A stretch of DNA of 64,000 bases, taken from positions 1-64,000 of the forward strand of contig DAOUAL010000002.1 of assembly GCA_034433515.1 (NCBI GenBank), given 5' to 3'. Positions 50,265-59,376 of the stretch are shown here, piece by piece. The notes under the pieces were generated by a model that made no database searches, had not been told where the DNA came from, and was given only the letters and a program-made list of their open reading frames with translations. A program made the translations under genes and the position numbers. Numbering within the stretch: the first letter of the stretch is position 1; each line of letters opens with the position of its first letter. Origin of the DNA: DAOTXS01 sp034433515. Its GTDB lineage: Bacteria > Chloroflexota > Anaerolineae > UBA4142.

Positions 50265-52142
50265 TTAGACCGGTAACTCGACAATCGTTGGAAAAGTGAT
50301 GGTGAAAGTAGTCCCTTGTCCCACTTGGCTTTGCACGCTAATGTGTCCACCAAATCGAGTCACCAAATCCTTGGTGATGGCTAAGCCTAGCCCGGTTCCC
50401 TCTTTCTCTTGCGCTTTGGCATTGGGCGCACGATAAAACTCTTCAAACAAATGCGGGAGTGATTCTTCGGGAATCCCGATGCCGGTATCGGTGACCCGCA
50501 GATGAGCCCAGTTTCGTTCAACCGATAACGCGATCAGCACGTAGCCCCCTTGGGAGGTGTACTTGATGGCATTGGAAATCAGATTATTGAGAATGCGATC
50601 AATCCCTTGCTCCGTCGCCGATACTTTGACCTCGCGTTCGAGGCGGGTTTCTAACCCGATCTGTTTTTCCTGCGCCGGGATTTCAAAGCGATTGACCACA
50701 CGTTCAATTGCTTCATCCAGACGGACCACCACGCGCTCCTCGCGCTGGGCAAGTTCACTTTTGCCCGCCGCCAAATCGAGCAGGTCATCAATCAACGTTT
50801 GCAAAAAGTCGGCGCGGTATTGGACGCGATTGAGCATTTCTCGTTGTTGGTCATTGAGCGAGCCTGCATAACCTGCCAGCAACGTCCGCAACAAACTTCG
50901 CACCACACTGACCGGCGAGCGCAGTTCGTGCGTCACGGTCAACACAAACTTGCTCTTCATCTCATCCAGTTTGCCCAGCGCACGATATGCCATAGCGTTC
51001 TCAATGGCGATACTCCCTTCGCGTGCAATCGCGGTCAGAAATTCGGCATCCTCAGGAGTAAAGTGATTCACCTCCGCGCTGTATGCGCGAATCAACCCCA
51101 ATGCCTTTTGCTTGCCGAGGAGCGGGGCAGATAACATCGAACGAATCCCTTCAGCGAGGGCGTGCTGGGGATATTGCAGACCTTCAGCGGTTGCCACATC
51201 GCCGGTGATGATGGTATTGCCGGCAAGGACTTGGCGCGCCAATGGATTTTGATCGAGCAACAAATCGCCTTTCCGCGCGTACGCTTCGCTCAAACCATAA
51301 CTTGCCGCCACAGTCAAGCGAGCCCCGGTTTCATCCAACAATCGAATGGAACACGCGCGTACGTTTAATGCATCCGCGGTTCGCCGCACCAAACGATCGA
51401 GGACCTCTTCCAATTCCAGCGTCGAAGTTACGGCTTCGGCGGCTTCGTACACGGTTTGCAAACGATAGTACGCGCGTTGCAAACTCTGGCTCAGTTCGAC
51501 CACTTGGGCTTGGCGTTTGCGAAGACGATCGTTCAACGTGACGGCGAGATAAGTTGCCACGAACATGGTGCTGGCAAAGAAAAAGAGCATGCCAATGACA
51601 AAGAGGGGTTGGCGGTGCAACAATGCACCGGCGGCACTATAGATATTGTAATGGGGCAACGCGCCGGCATATTCAAGCACGGCGATGGTGCCAATCAAAA
51701 TGGTTGCGATGGCGGCGTAGAGAAACGTCACGCGCGCGGAAAGCAAAATGGCCGCAATGACCACATGAAAAAAGAAATACAGAATGGCGGGGCTGAGCAA
51801 TCCGCCGGAAAAATGAATCAGCGCGGTCATTGCCATCCAATCGCAGCCAATTTGGGCTTGGGTGAGGAAATCAAAATGGCGAATGTCGCGCTGATCGCGT
51901 TGCAATAGACGCGTGAGAACCACACGGAAGATGGCGTTGTACTCCAGAATCGCCACGCCGATGCCGTACAACCACAACGCATCGAGCGGCAAGCGTAGTA
52001 GCGTCGTGGTGAACCATGTTGCGCCCAACACGCTTACGCCTGCCAGCCAACGGAGATTGATCAACCAAGCCATACTGTTGATCAATTCCGCTTCGACCAA
52101 GCCGAAAATCGCTTCGGGTTTGCGCGCGGCGTTTGCCTTCAT
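50265..52142 (-). CDS. Membrane sensor histidine kinase with GAF domain
   Basis: A 625-residue kinase: six membrane helices (about residues 25-195), a coiled segment, a GAF domain (about 235-385), HisKA with phospho-accepting His405 (TVTHELRSPVS), and an ATPase domain with NLISNAIKYT, DTGIGIPEE and GTGLGLAITKDL. The response regulator at 52164 is encoded 21 bp upstream in the same direction and is its likely partner. Both lie behind the hydrogenase operon, so the signal may concern redox or hydrogen metabolism, which is inference from position only. Confidence 0.94.
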   Translation of the reverse strand: MKANAARKPEAIFGLVEAELINSMAWLINLRWLAGVSVLGATWFTTTLLRLPLDALWLYGIGVAILEYNAIFRVVLTRLLQRDQRDIRHFDFLTQAQIGCDWMAMTALIHFSGGLLSPAILYFFFHVVIAAILLSARVTFLYAAIATILIGTIAVLEYAGALPHYNIYSAAGALLHRQPLFVIGMLFFFASTMFVATYLAVTLNDRLRKRQAQVVELSQSLQRAYYRLQTVYEAAEAVTSTLELEEVLDRLVRRTADALNVRACSIRLLDETGARLTVAASYGLSEAYARKGDLLLDQNPLARQVLAGNTIITGDVATAEGLQYPQHALAEGIRSMLSAPLLGKQKALGLIRAYSAEVNHFTPEDAEFLTAIAREGSIAIENAMAYRALGKLDEMKSKFVLTVTHELRSPVSVVRSLLRTLLAGYAGSLNDQQREMLNRVQYRADFLQTLIDDLLDLAAGKSELAQREERVVVRLDEAIERVVNRFEIPAQEKQIGLETRLEREVKVSATEQGIDRILNNLISNAIKYTSQGGYVLIALSVERNWAHLRVTDTGIGIPEESLPHLFEEFYRAPNAKAQEKEGTGLGLAITKDLVTRFGGHISVQSQVGQGTTFTITFPTIVELPV

Positions 52143-52163
52143 CGGTGGGTCAGGTTATCAACG

Positions 52164-52571
52164 TCAGACCGTTTGTTTCAAATGGGCACGAACTTGTTCG
52201 ATCAGTTTCTTGGGTTCAATCGGTTTCTCGATAAACGCATCTACCGGTAAATAATCCTTGTCAGGACCAAAGCGCAGTGGCGTTGTCTGATGAATCGCCG
52301 TCAACATCAAAATAGGAATGTGACTGTATGGGGCATATTCCGATTGGGGATCCGGACTGCGCAAGGTGAGACTGACTTGGAATCCCGCCGTAGTTGTGTC
52401 CATCATCACATCGAGGATGATCAGGTCGGGTTTGATCTCTTTGACTTTTTGCAATCCTTCATCCGCGTTCGCCGCGCGAAAGACCTGAAAGCCGGCCGCC
52501 TCGAGCGGTAAACGCATTGCCAGAACCAGATCATCATCGTCGTCAATAATCAAAATTTTTTCGTTTGCCAT
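52164..52571 (-). CDS. Single-domain response regulator
   Basis: A 135-residue receiver domain with the acidic cluster IIDDDDDL (about residues 8-15), phosphorylated Asp54 (LIILDVMMD), Thr in LMLTAIH and Lys in FIEKPIEP. No output domain. The loop after Asp54 is longer than usual (TTTAGFQVSLTLRSPDPQSE). AGGAG before ATG 52571. Confidence 0.93.
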   Translation of the reverse strand: MANEKILIIDDDDDLVLAMRLPLEAAGFQVFRAANADEGLQKVKEIKPDLIILDVMMDTTTAGFQVSLTLRSPDPQSEYAPYSHIPILMLTAIHQTTPLRFGPDKDYLPVDAFIEKPIEPKKLIEQVRAHLKQTV

Positions 52572-52595
52572 AGTCAACTCCTAGAATGACCATCC

Positions 52596-53063
52596 TCACG
52601 ATCCATGGTCTGCCATCACTTGTCTCAAAACTGCTTCGATCACGTGGGGCACTGCCGCTTGGACGGCTGGACAAAGCGCGTCGCGCCATTCGACGCTTTG
52701 CGGTTGCACTCCAAAGAAAACGATCTTGGGGAGTGCGATGTTCAATTCACGCGCGAGTGCCAACGCATCCACCACGCCGGTTCGATGTAAGGAGAAACGT
52801 TGGTTCGAGCCGGTCAGCACGATCTCGTGTGGCTCAAAGCGACGATACTCGCCCGCGTTCATCCCCATCTCCGCGGCATCTACGATGATAACACACTGCC
52901 GCCCCTCGAACAAATTGAGCAAACCGATCCCGGGGGTTCCGCCGTCCATGACCTCGACCTCGTCCGGCAACGGTTGCTGTTGCAGTGCCTCGGCGATGTA
53001 GCATCCCACGCCATCATCGCCTTGCAATGGATTACCTAGACCAAGAATCAAAGTTCGTTTCAT
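52596..53063 (-). CDS. [NiFe] hydrogenase maturation protease
   Basis: A 155-residue HycI/HoxW-type endopeptidase with GLGNPLQGDDGVG (residues 9-21; Asp16 or Asp17 binds nickel), MDGGTPGIGLL, VDAAEMG and the conserved His of SLHRTGVVDAL. It removes the C-terminal peptide of the hydrogenase large subunit after nickel insertion. It lies 64 bp behind the large-subunit gene. Confidence 0.95.
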   Translation of the reverse strand: MKRTLILGLGNPLQGDDGVGCYIAEALQQQPLPDEVEVMDGGTPGIGLLNLFEGRQCVIIVDAAEMGMNAGEYRRFEPHEIVLTGSNQRFSLHRTGVVDALALARELNIALPKIVFFGVQPQSVEWRDALCPAVQAAVPHVIEAVLRQVMADHGS

Positions 53064-53123
53064 CGTTGGATCGTTCGATCGTTACATAGTTGAGACGTTG
53101 AACTAGACAACTATGCAACGATG
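53061..53123. repeat. Nested inverted repeat of short words
   Basis: CATCGTT (53061-53067) pairs with AACGATG (53117-53123), and CATAGTTG (53085-53092) with CAACTATG (53108-53115). It lies between the hydrogenase large subunit and its protease. Confidence 0.6.
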
Positions 53124-53126
53124 AAA

Positions 53127-54419
53127 CTAGACGAACTTGACATTCAGGAAATGCACCGAGCATGAGATACACGGATCGTAGGCGCGGACGAGCATCTCCA
53201 ATGCCAGCGTTACTTTTTCTTGACCCTGATCCAAAATCTGCGGAACGAGCGCGCGCATATCCGCTTCGATGTTTGCTAGATTTTGCCCGGTAGGGATGAT
53301 GCAATTGGCATTGACGATCTTGCCATCATCGCCGATTTCGTAATTGTGGAACAAGATGCCGCGCGGCACTTCGCACGAGCCAACTCCTGTGCCACCTTTG
53401 CCGCTAAACTTGGGCGGCGTTTCTTTTTTGATGCCGCGGGCGATCAATTCATCGCAAATCTTGATCGCTTCTTCCACACTGTGCACAATCTCGACGACTT
53501 GGGCGGCACTGTTGAGGTACGGATTCGTGCAAATCGGTTTGAGCCCCAGCGCGTCCGCCGCTTCTTTGGCTTTGGGATGCAACTGTGCATAGTTGACGTT
53601 GAATCGCGCGAGCGCGCCGACCATATATGATTCGCGTTTGTGTGCCGTATGCTTTGCCGTTGAATGGGGCACACAGCGTTCGTTGGTTACTTTTTTATAA
53701 TCGTTAATGTGGTACGAGCCGCCATCCGTTGTCGTGATCGTGCCATCAATGAAAGCGTATTCGTCCGGCTTGCTCAACGCCACGTATTCGGTCTCGCGAT
53801 TGAATTGGGGCCAGGGCAAGGATTGAAAGAGCGCGACAGTTTCGTCCACATCTTGGCGAGCAGCAATCAATCGTTCGCGCATCGCTTTAATTTCGTCCAC
53901 CGTCGGCAAATGCGTAAATCCACCGACCGTCATCGCAATCGGATGGGTGTGGCGTCCCCCCACCATCGCGCACAAATCGCCAGCGAGTTTTTTCATACGC
54001 AAGGCGCGCAAGACGGTGTCGGGCGCGATGCCGGCGAGGGGAATCACACTGCCCACGTGGAAAAAGTCCGGCGCGACGAGCATATACGTGTGCAAGATGT
54101 GACTATCGAGCATTTCGCCAAAGAAAATCAGTTTGCGCAAGAGCCAGGTCTGCTCGGAGAGTTCAACGCCGAGCGCGTTTTCAGTGGCACGCAAGGATGC
54201 AGTGGCGTGTCCTACGGCGCAAATGCCGCAGATGCGCGAGGTGATATGACTGGCTTCGGTGTACGGTCGTCCGCGCAACATGGCTTCAAAAAAGCGCGGC
54301 GTCTCAACGATTTCAAGTTTACATTCTTCCAGCACACCGTTCTTGGCATTGATGACAATGTTGCCGTGTCCTTCGACACGTGTAACGTGATGAACATCTA
54401 TTTTGAGATTCTGAGCCAT
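53127..54419 (-). CDS. hydA: Group 3b-type [NiFe] hydrogenase large subunit (alpha)
   Basis: A 430-residue catalytic subunit. The nickel ligands are in RICGICAVGH (Cys64, Cys67) and DPCISCSVH (Cys417, Cys420, His423); a seven-residue tail FLNVKFV after His423 should be cut off by the protease encoded downstream. The L0 motif RVEGHG is present. The subunit set beta-gamma-delta-alpha matches the NADP-linked sulfhydrogenases first named hydBGDA in Pyrococcus furiosus. It oxidises or makes H2 in exchange with NAD(P)(H) in the cytoplasm. Start ATG 54419. Confidence 0.95.
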   Translation of the reverse strand: MAQNLKIDVHHVTRVEGHGNIVINAKNGVLEECKLEIVETPRFFEAMLRGRPYTEASHITSRICGICAVGHATASLRATENALGVELSEQTWLLRKLIFFGEMLDSHILHTYMLVAPDFFHVGSVIPLAGIAPDTVLRALRMKKLAGDLCAMVGGRHTHPIAMTVGGFTHLPTVDEIKAMRERLIAARQDVDETVALFQSLPWPQFNRETEYVALSKPDEYAFIDGTITTTDGGSYHINDYKKVTNERCVPHSTAKHTAHKRESYMVGALARFNVNYAQLHPKAKEAADALGLKPICTNPYLNSAAQVVEIVHSVEEAIKICDELIARGIKKETPPKFSGKGGTGVGSCEVPRGILFHNYEIGDDGKIVNANCIIPTGQNLANIEADMRALVPQILDQGQEKVTLALEMLVRAYDPCISCSVHFLNVKFV

Positions 54420-54490
54420 AGGGATTCTCCCAGCCAACGGAATACGGAATACGCAACACATCTTTCGTGATACGTATTCCGTTCAGTGTC

Positions 54491-55231
54491 TTATTTTTGC
54501 TCCTGTACGAGATACGCATTAAACATCGTCATGCGCGCCATCACACCTTCCGTCGTCAAGCCGTGTTCCGCGAGCACCGTCTTCATCGAATCGCGATTGG
54601 GGTTGGAGATGTTGCCCCGGCACCCTTCGCAACCATCGCCGTAGGTGGGACAAATGGCACCACATCCGGCGCGCGTGATGGGACCCAAACAAAAGCCGCC
54701 TTTGTGGAACACGCAAACATTTTCTTTGAGTTTACATTCGACGCAGAGAGGATAATCCGGAATCGGTGGTTTCTTGCCTAACAACATGGCTGTGACCACG
54801 CGGATAAATTCTTCGCGATCAATGGGGCAACCCGGGATGAAGGCATCTACCTTGACCACTGCGCTCAACGGACGCGCGGCATAGGTGGCGTACCATTCTG
54901 CCTTGTCGCCGTACACATATTTGCGCACCTCATCGAGCGGCGCCAGATTTTTGATGGCGTTCACGCCGCCAATATGCGCGCACGCGCCCAGCGCCACAAG
55001 CACGGCGGCTTGCTCGCGAATTTTCTTGAGGCGTTCTTCGTCCGACTCGCGCGTGATCGAACCTTCCACAAACGCAATCGCATAATCTTCGCCGCGTTCG
55101 CTGATCGCTTCGCGGAACTGGACGATTTCGACCACCTCGAGCAGATCAAGATGCGTCTGAAGCGAATCCACGACCGTGAGTTGACAACCTTCGCAACTGG
55201 TGAAATCAAAGAATGCTACTTTGGGTTTCAT
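54491..55231 (-). CDS. hydD: Group 3b-type [NiFe] hydrogenase small subunit (delta)
   Basis: A 246-residue iron-sulfur subunit. Proximal-cluster motif FTSCEGCQ (Cys13, Cys16), ALGACAHIGG and FIPGCPIDREE; the remaining cysteines in YPLCVECKLKENVC, GPITRAGCGAICP and GDGCEGCRG bind the medial and distal clusters. No twin-arginine signal, so the enzyme stays in the cytoplasm. Overlaps the gamma subunit by 4 bp. Confidence 0.95.
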   Translation of the reverse strand: MKPKVAFFDFTSCEGCQLTVVDSLQTHLDLLEVVEIVQFREAISERGEDYAIAFVEGSITRESDEERLKKIREQAAVLVALGACAHIGGVNAIKNLAPLDEVRKYVYGDKAEWYATYAARPLSAVVKVDAFIPGCPIDREEFIRVVTAMLLGKKPPIPDYPLCVECKLKENVCVFHKGGFCLGPITRAGCGAICPTYGDGCEGCRGNISNPNRDSMKTVLAEHGLTTEGVMARMTMFNAYLVQEQK

Positions 55232-56067
55232 ATTGCCTCCATCACGCCTTTGATCTGCGCGTAATTGAACGACGGTCCATCCTGACAGCAATAGTAATGA
55301 TCAATCTGACAATGTCCGCATTTGCCCACGCCGCATTTCATTCGCCGTTCGAGCGAAAGCCAGATTTGATCTTCTGGAATTCCCTTGCCCAACAACTCGA
55401 TCATCACAAAGCGGTACATAATTGGGGGACCCTCGGTGATGGCAATCGTATTGCGCGGATTGACGGTGATCTTGGGAAAAAGCGTTGTGATGACCCCCAC
55501 GTTGCCCACCCAATCTTTATCGCCGCGATCCACGGTGACGTGAAACTCGATGTCTGCCCGTTTGCCAAATTCCTGGAGTTCGTCTTTGAAGAGCAACTCG
55601 CTGGGAGTTTTGGCGCCGTAGAGAATGATGACCCGCCCGTATTTGTTGCGGTTATCGAGAATCTGATAGATGACGCTTCGCACCGGTGCCAACGACAAAC
55701 CCCCGGCGGCGATGAGAATATCCTTCCCTTCAAACTCTTCCACCGGGAAGCCGCGGCCAAAGGGACCCCGCACCCCGATGCGCGCACCTTCGCTGAGATT
55801 ATGCAAAGCCGTCGTTACATCCCCCACTTTGCGGACGCACAATTCAAACTTGCCATTGCTCCGGCTGGGTGAAGAGGAAATCGAAATGGGAGCTTCGCCC
55901 ACGCCGAACAAACTCACCTCGACGAATTGACCCGGCTTGTGTCCCAAAGACATTCCGCGCGGAAGTTCAATCGTAAATCGTTTTTCCATCGGCGTGAGTG
56001 TTTGGATTTTGGCAATCCACGCCAGAGTGGGAACGTAAATGGATTCGATTGCAGGTATGGGTGACAT
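55228..56067 (-). CDS. hydG: Group 3b-type hydrogenase NAD(P)/FAD subunit (gamma)
   Basis: A 279-residue ferredoxin-reductase-type flavoprotein: FAD motif near PISISSSPS, nucleotide-binding AAGGLSLAPVRS and ITEGPPIMY, and a C-terminal [2Fe-2S] loop CGVGKCGHC with CCQDGP. It transfers electrons between NAD(P)H and the iron-sulfur chain. The name hydG follows Pyrococcus and is unrelated to the [FeFe] maturase HydG. Confidence 0.94.
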   Translation of the reverse strand: MSPIPAIESIYVPTLAWIAKIQTLTPMEKRFTIELPRGMSLGHKPGQFVEVSLFGVGEAPISISSSPSRSNGKFELCVRKVGDVTTALHNLSEGARIGVRGPFGRGFPVEEFEGKDILIAAGGLSLAPVRSVIYQILDNRNKYGRVIILYGAKTPSELLFKDELQEFGKRADIEFHVTVDRGDKDWVGNVGVITTLFPKITVNPRNTIAITEGPPIMYRFVMIELLGKGIPEDQIWLSLERRMKCGVGKCGHCQIDHYYCCQDGPSFNYAQIKGVMEAI

Positions 56068-56076
56068 CCTTGCCTC

Positions 56077-57111
56077 CTACATTGCATGCGCTTTATAGAG
56101 TGCATTCCACACGCCAATCGGCGTAATGTCCACCAGACAGCCCCGGGCGCAACGTCCGCACCCCACACAACCGGTGTGCCCCGGGAAGGCTTCGGCAATG
56201 TATTTGCCTTTGCGCATAAAGCGATGGCGCAGACGTTGGGCGTGGGTCTTGCGGAAATTTTCGCCCGAGCCGATGCGCGCAAACTCATCCAATTGGCACG
56301 AATCCCAGACCCGATAGCGCTCCCCGGTCTTGCCGTCCAAGGAAATTTCATCGCGCACATCAAAGCAATAGCAGGTGGGGCAAACGAGGTTGCAGGTGCC
56401 GCACCCAAAACAACGTTGCCCAATTTCTTCCCAGACCGGGCTTTTGTAACTGATGCCCATCAACGCAGGCAAGTCCTTGCCATCGGTGGGGAGCCGGCTG
56501 GGAAAGCGTGCCCATTTGGCACTCATCGTTTTATCGAGTAACCCGATCTCTTGCCGGGAAGCGGTGTGCGATTTGGCATGCTGCGTCAGCAGCACTTCGC
56601 CTGCCGTCGTGCCAACATCTACGGCGTACAGATCACCCAGATCAATGAGGTGCAGATCAAAGCCAGACGAAGCCGAGAGCGTGTTCATACTCTTGCAAAA
56701 CGAATGTTCGTCGCAAGGATCGAGACATTCGATACTGACGATGAGCGTGGTGGCACGGCGTTTCATATAATGCGTGTCGGGATTGCCTTTGGCAAACGCC
56801 GCATCGAGCCTACACATCGCATGCAGATCGCACGTGTGCACACCGAACAAAACCCGCCATTGCATATCGAACTGGGGTGTGGCGGATGGCAGATCGGTGC
56901 GGAAGGTGAATAGCGGTTCGGTTTGCGGCAGTAATGCTTTGCGCGGAGGCAAAATTGTTGTGTTGTAATCCAATCGCAAATCGGATGCTTGGGTGAGCGG
57001 CGCAAATTTGAACGTGGTGTCGTTTGCCACCGGCGCAATGACTTGGTACTCGCTCATCATCTTTTGAACGAACGCGAGCAAATCTTCTTTGTTGATGATC
57101 TTTAGACTCAT
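56077..57111 (-). CDS. hydB: Group 3b-type hydrogenase iron-sulfur subunit (beta)
   Basis: A 344-residue protein with two [4Fe-4S] motifs near the C-terminus, CFGCGTCNLVCPTC and CVGCGRCARGCLV, plus the family features GVHTCDLHA and CLDPCDEHSFCK. It links the flavin subunit and the hydrogenase core; in sulfhydrogenases it is also implicated in sulfur reduction. First gene of the operon hydB-G-D-A-protease. Confidence 0.94.
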   Translation of the reverse strand: MSLKIINKEDLLAFVQKMMSEYQVIAPVANDTTFKFAPLTQASDLRLDYNTTILPPRKALLPQTEPLFTFRTDLPSATPQFDMQWRVLFGVHTCDLHAMCRLDAAFAKGNPDTHYMKRRATTLIVSIECLDPCDEHSFCKSMNTLSASSGFDLHLIDLGDLYAVDVGTTAGEVLLTQHAKSHTASRQEIGLLDKTMSAKWARFPSRLPTDGKDLPALMGISYKSPVWEEIGQRCFGCGTCNLVCPTCYCFDVRDEISLDGKTGERYRVWDSCQLDEFARIGSGENFRKTHAQRLRHRFMRKGKYIAEAFPGHTGCVGCGRCARGCLVDITPIGVWNALYKAHAM

Positions 57112-57194
57112 AGATTTCTCCTATTGGCTACTTGCTGTCCTGAGCATATGCGGATCAGAACAAATCAGCGAGTCAACTCTACCGTGCAAAACAA

Positions 57195-57235
57195 AAACAC
57201 GTTTCCCTATGCCCATGCCTAAGGCAAACGTGTTT
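57195..57235 (-). terminator. Terminator of the anti-sigma gene, upstream of hydB
   Basis: AAACACGTTT (57195-57204) and AAACGTGTTT (57226-57235); on the minus strand the stem is followed by TTGTTTTGC. The 326-bp gap 57112-57437 also has a GTGAGCGC/GCGCTCAC hairpin near 57254-57275; no gene is seen. Confidence 0.65.
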
Positions 57236-57437
57236 CCTGTCCAACATCGGAGGTGAGCGCGTCATTGCGCTCACATTTTATTATTACACCTCTGGGTCAA
57301 ACTACGGTCAAAAGTTGGCACAAGTTTGTGAAGATAATAACAGGACAATTTAGCAGCGCAAGTCGCAGCAAAGTCATAAAAATATGTGTTCTCCGTAAAA
57401 TGATTGGTATGGCGCGAGTTTCGTAAAATCTGTTGCG

Positions 57438-59051
57438 CTACTTGTCTTTGTTCCACGGAACCGGTGTCACGGTCTTTTTCTCAAGACCCGGCGGAATACG
57501 GGTGGGGCTTGGTGTCCAACTCGGTTGAGGAGTCTTGGACGGTGTAGGCATAACTTGCGTCCGCGTTGCAGTCGGTGAACTGACGACTGGCGGTTTCGTT
57601 GGGAGAGGCGTGGGCGAGCGGACAATGGGAGGTTGGGTTGGAATTGGGGTAGATGTATTGGGTGATCCTGGCGGCAGAGGTTGTGGGGATGCCGCCGTGG
57701 CTGTACGCGGCAAAATTGCCGGCGATGTCTTGAGTGTCGGTGCAATCGGCTGACTTGGGCCAAAAACGCGTGTGTTCGTGGGAAGGGGCAAGCCGGTGGG
57801 AGGAGCAGTTGGCGATGGCGGAGTAACAAGGTTGCTTACGTTGGCACGGCTTGCATTAGTAACTTGAAGAGCGCTTGCAAAGACCGGCTGGAGGCTGGCT
57901 GTTGCTTGCTGACGAAGCGTCTCCAATTGCGTGGCGCGCTCTGCAAGTGATGCTTCGATCTGGGGTGTCAGTTCTTGCGCGCGTTTGAAATTTTCGCGTG
58001 CCAACGCTTTGAACGTCGTCGTAACCAGTCCCACTTGTTTTTCAAAAGCGGCAAGCGTGCTAGGAACTTCAGCAAGACGGTCAAGCGCAATCAACGCCCC
58101 GGTTTCATCCAGGCGATAACCGGCATACGCCAAATGGCGTATTAGTTTGCCAGCCGTATCCCAGATCGTTACCAATTGCACGTCTTCGATAACGAGTTTG
58201 ATTGGATAGAGTGAATCACCCGGAATGGTGGCGTGCGCAGCTTCAACCGTTCTGCCCACGCCAATGTACACAAGGATGTTTGATAAGATGAGCAAAACGA
58301 GTAAGAATGCGTTCGCCAATCGTCTGGCGGTGGGCGCCGAAATACTCCATTTTTGCCAGAATGGTACTAACGCCGTGGAGCGCTTTGGGGTGAAGATCGA
58401 ACGCGCACGCGCCACCACCGCCGCGGGCGGATTGCTGCTAGGCTCAGCACGCATCACTGCGCGAATCGTTTTGAACCGGGTTACGATTTTGGCACACTCG
58501 TTACAGGTGGCAGTGTGTTGGGCAACGGTTCTAGCGTTTAATTCGTCCAAATCATCGGCGGCAAAGGCGATCAGTTGATCGTAGGCGATATGGGGTGAAA
58601 GAGCAGTGGGTTTGAAGATGGAGCGCGCTCGCATAACTGTTGCGGGGGGGGGTTCGGGACCATCGGTGGCACGCATGACGGAGAAAATTGTTTTGAACGT
58701 TGTGGCGGTCTTGGCACAATCAACGCAGTGGGCAAGGTGCGTGGCGATTCTTTGAGTGTCGGTTGCGTTCAACTCGCCCGCCACAAAGGTAATGAGTTGT
58801 TCCTCGGCGATATGCGAATCCAGCGCAGAGTAAGCGCGAAAAATCGAACGCACCTGCATCACGGCTGCCAAGGGAGGATCCCGGCTTTCATCGGTGCGCA
58901 CCAAAAAGCGAATGGTTTTGAACCGAGCAACGGTCTTGGCGCACTCGGCACAGGATGCTGTATGACTCGCGACGATTTGTGCATCGGTGGGAGTTAACTC
59001 GTCAGCGGCAAAGGCAACGAGTATTTCATCGGCAATATGTTGGGCATTCAT
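57438..59051 (-). CDS. Anti-sigma-like membrane protein with three tandem zinc modules
   Basis: A 537-residue protein. Three consecutive N-terminal repeats of about 75 residues each contain a HxxxCxxC anti-sigma zinc motif (HTASCAEC, HLAHCVDC, HTATCNEC) and end in a VMRARSIF-like segment. One membrane helix follows (about residues 246-268, LANAFLLVLLILSNILVYIG), then a DUF5667-like helical region (GDSLYPIKLVIEDVQL) and a 150-residue Pro/Thr/Ser-rich tail. Anti-sigma proteins normally have one module. It lies just after a truncated sigma-factor remnant, its likely former partner. Confidence 0.85.
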   Translation of the reverse strand: MNAQHIADEILVAFAADELTPTDAQIVASHTASCAECAKTVARFKTIRFLVRTDESRDPPLAAVMQVRSIFRAYSALDSHIAEEQLITFVAGELNATDTQRIATHLAHCVDCAKTATTFKTIFSVMRATDGPEPPPATVMRARSIFKPTALSPHIAYDQLIAFAADDLDELNARTVAQHTATCNECAKIVTRFKTIRAVMRAEPSSNPPAAVVARARSIFTPKRSTALVPFWQKWSISAPTARRLANAFLLVLLILSNILVYIGVGRTVEAAHATIPGDSLYPIKLVIEDVQLVTIWDTAGKLIRHLAYAGYRLDETGALIALDRLAEVPSTLAAFEKQVGLVTTTFKALARENFKRAQELTPQIEASLAERATQLETLRQQATASLQPVFASALQVTNASRANVSNLVTPPSPTAPPTGLPLPTNTRVFGPSQPIAPTLKTSPAILPRTATAASPQPLPPGSPNTSTPIPTQPPIVRSPTPLPTKPPVVSSPTATRTQVMPTPSKTPQPSWTPSPTRIPPGLEKKTVTPVPWNKDK

Positions 59052-59069
59052 TGCACCTAACGTCTATTC

Positions 59070-59330
59070 TTAAAGAGGGCATAACCCCGCTATCGAATAC
59101 AAGTCTGCCCCCAGAGATGCCAAAATCGTTTCAAGTTTCTTGAAGCAACGAGCTCGCAGTGTGCTAAAATTGCTCAAGGGGATGCCCAGTTGACCAGCGA
59201 TGGTAGTTTGATCCACCGGCAGGTCGCGGAAGAGTGCTTGCAAGATTTCTCGGCAGGGTGATTCGAGTTGCTGCATTGCCTGGCTGATTATGTAGCGACG
59301 TTCCCAGAGTTGGAGGTCATCAAAGAGAAA
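59070..59330 (-). pseudogene. Truncated sigma factor: only the region 4 part remains
   Basis: The open frame reads DDLQLWERRYIISQAMQQLE, SPCREILQALFRDLP and VDQTTIAGQLGIPLSNFSTL, then RARCFKKLETI: the linker and region 4 of an ECF-type sigma factor. A TAG at 59331-59333 lies directly before it and regions 1-2 are missing. The break point coincides with the terminator of the formate dehydrogenase gene, suggesting that a rearrangement removed the N-terminal part. ATG 59276 could still give a 68-residue region-4 protein. The anti-sigma-like gene follows after 18 bp. Confidence 0.75.
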
Positions 59331-59360
59331 CTATCCCGCGCTAGTCTGCGGGATAGTTTC
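59327..59360 (-). terminator. Terminator of the formate dehydrogenase gene
   Basis: GAAACTATCCCGC (59327-59339) and GCGGGATAGTTTC (59348-59360) form a 13-bp stem; the minus-strand continuation TCTTTGATG is T-rich. Confidence 0.8.
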
Positions 59361-59376
59361 TGTTGTTATCGCCGGT

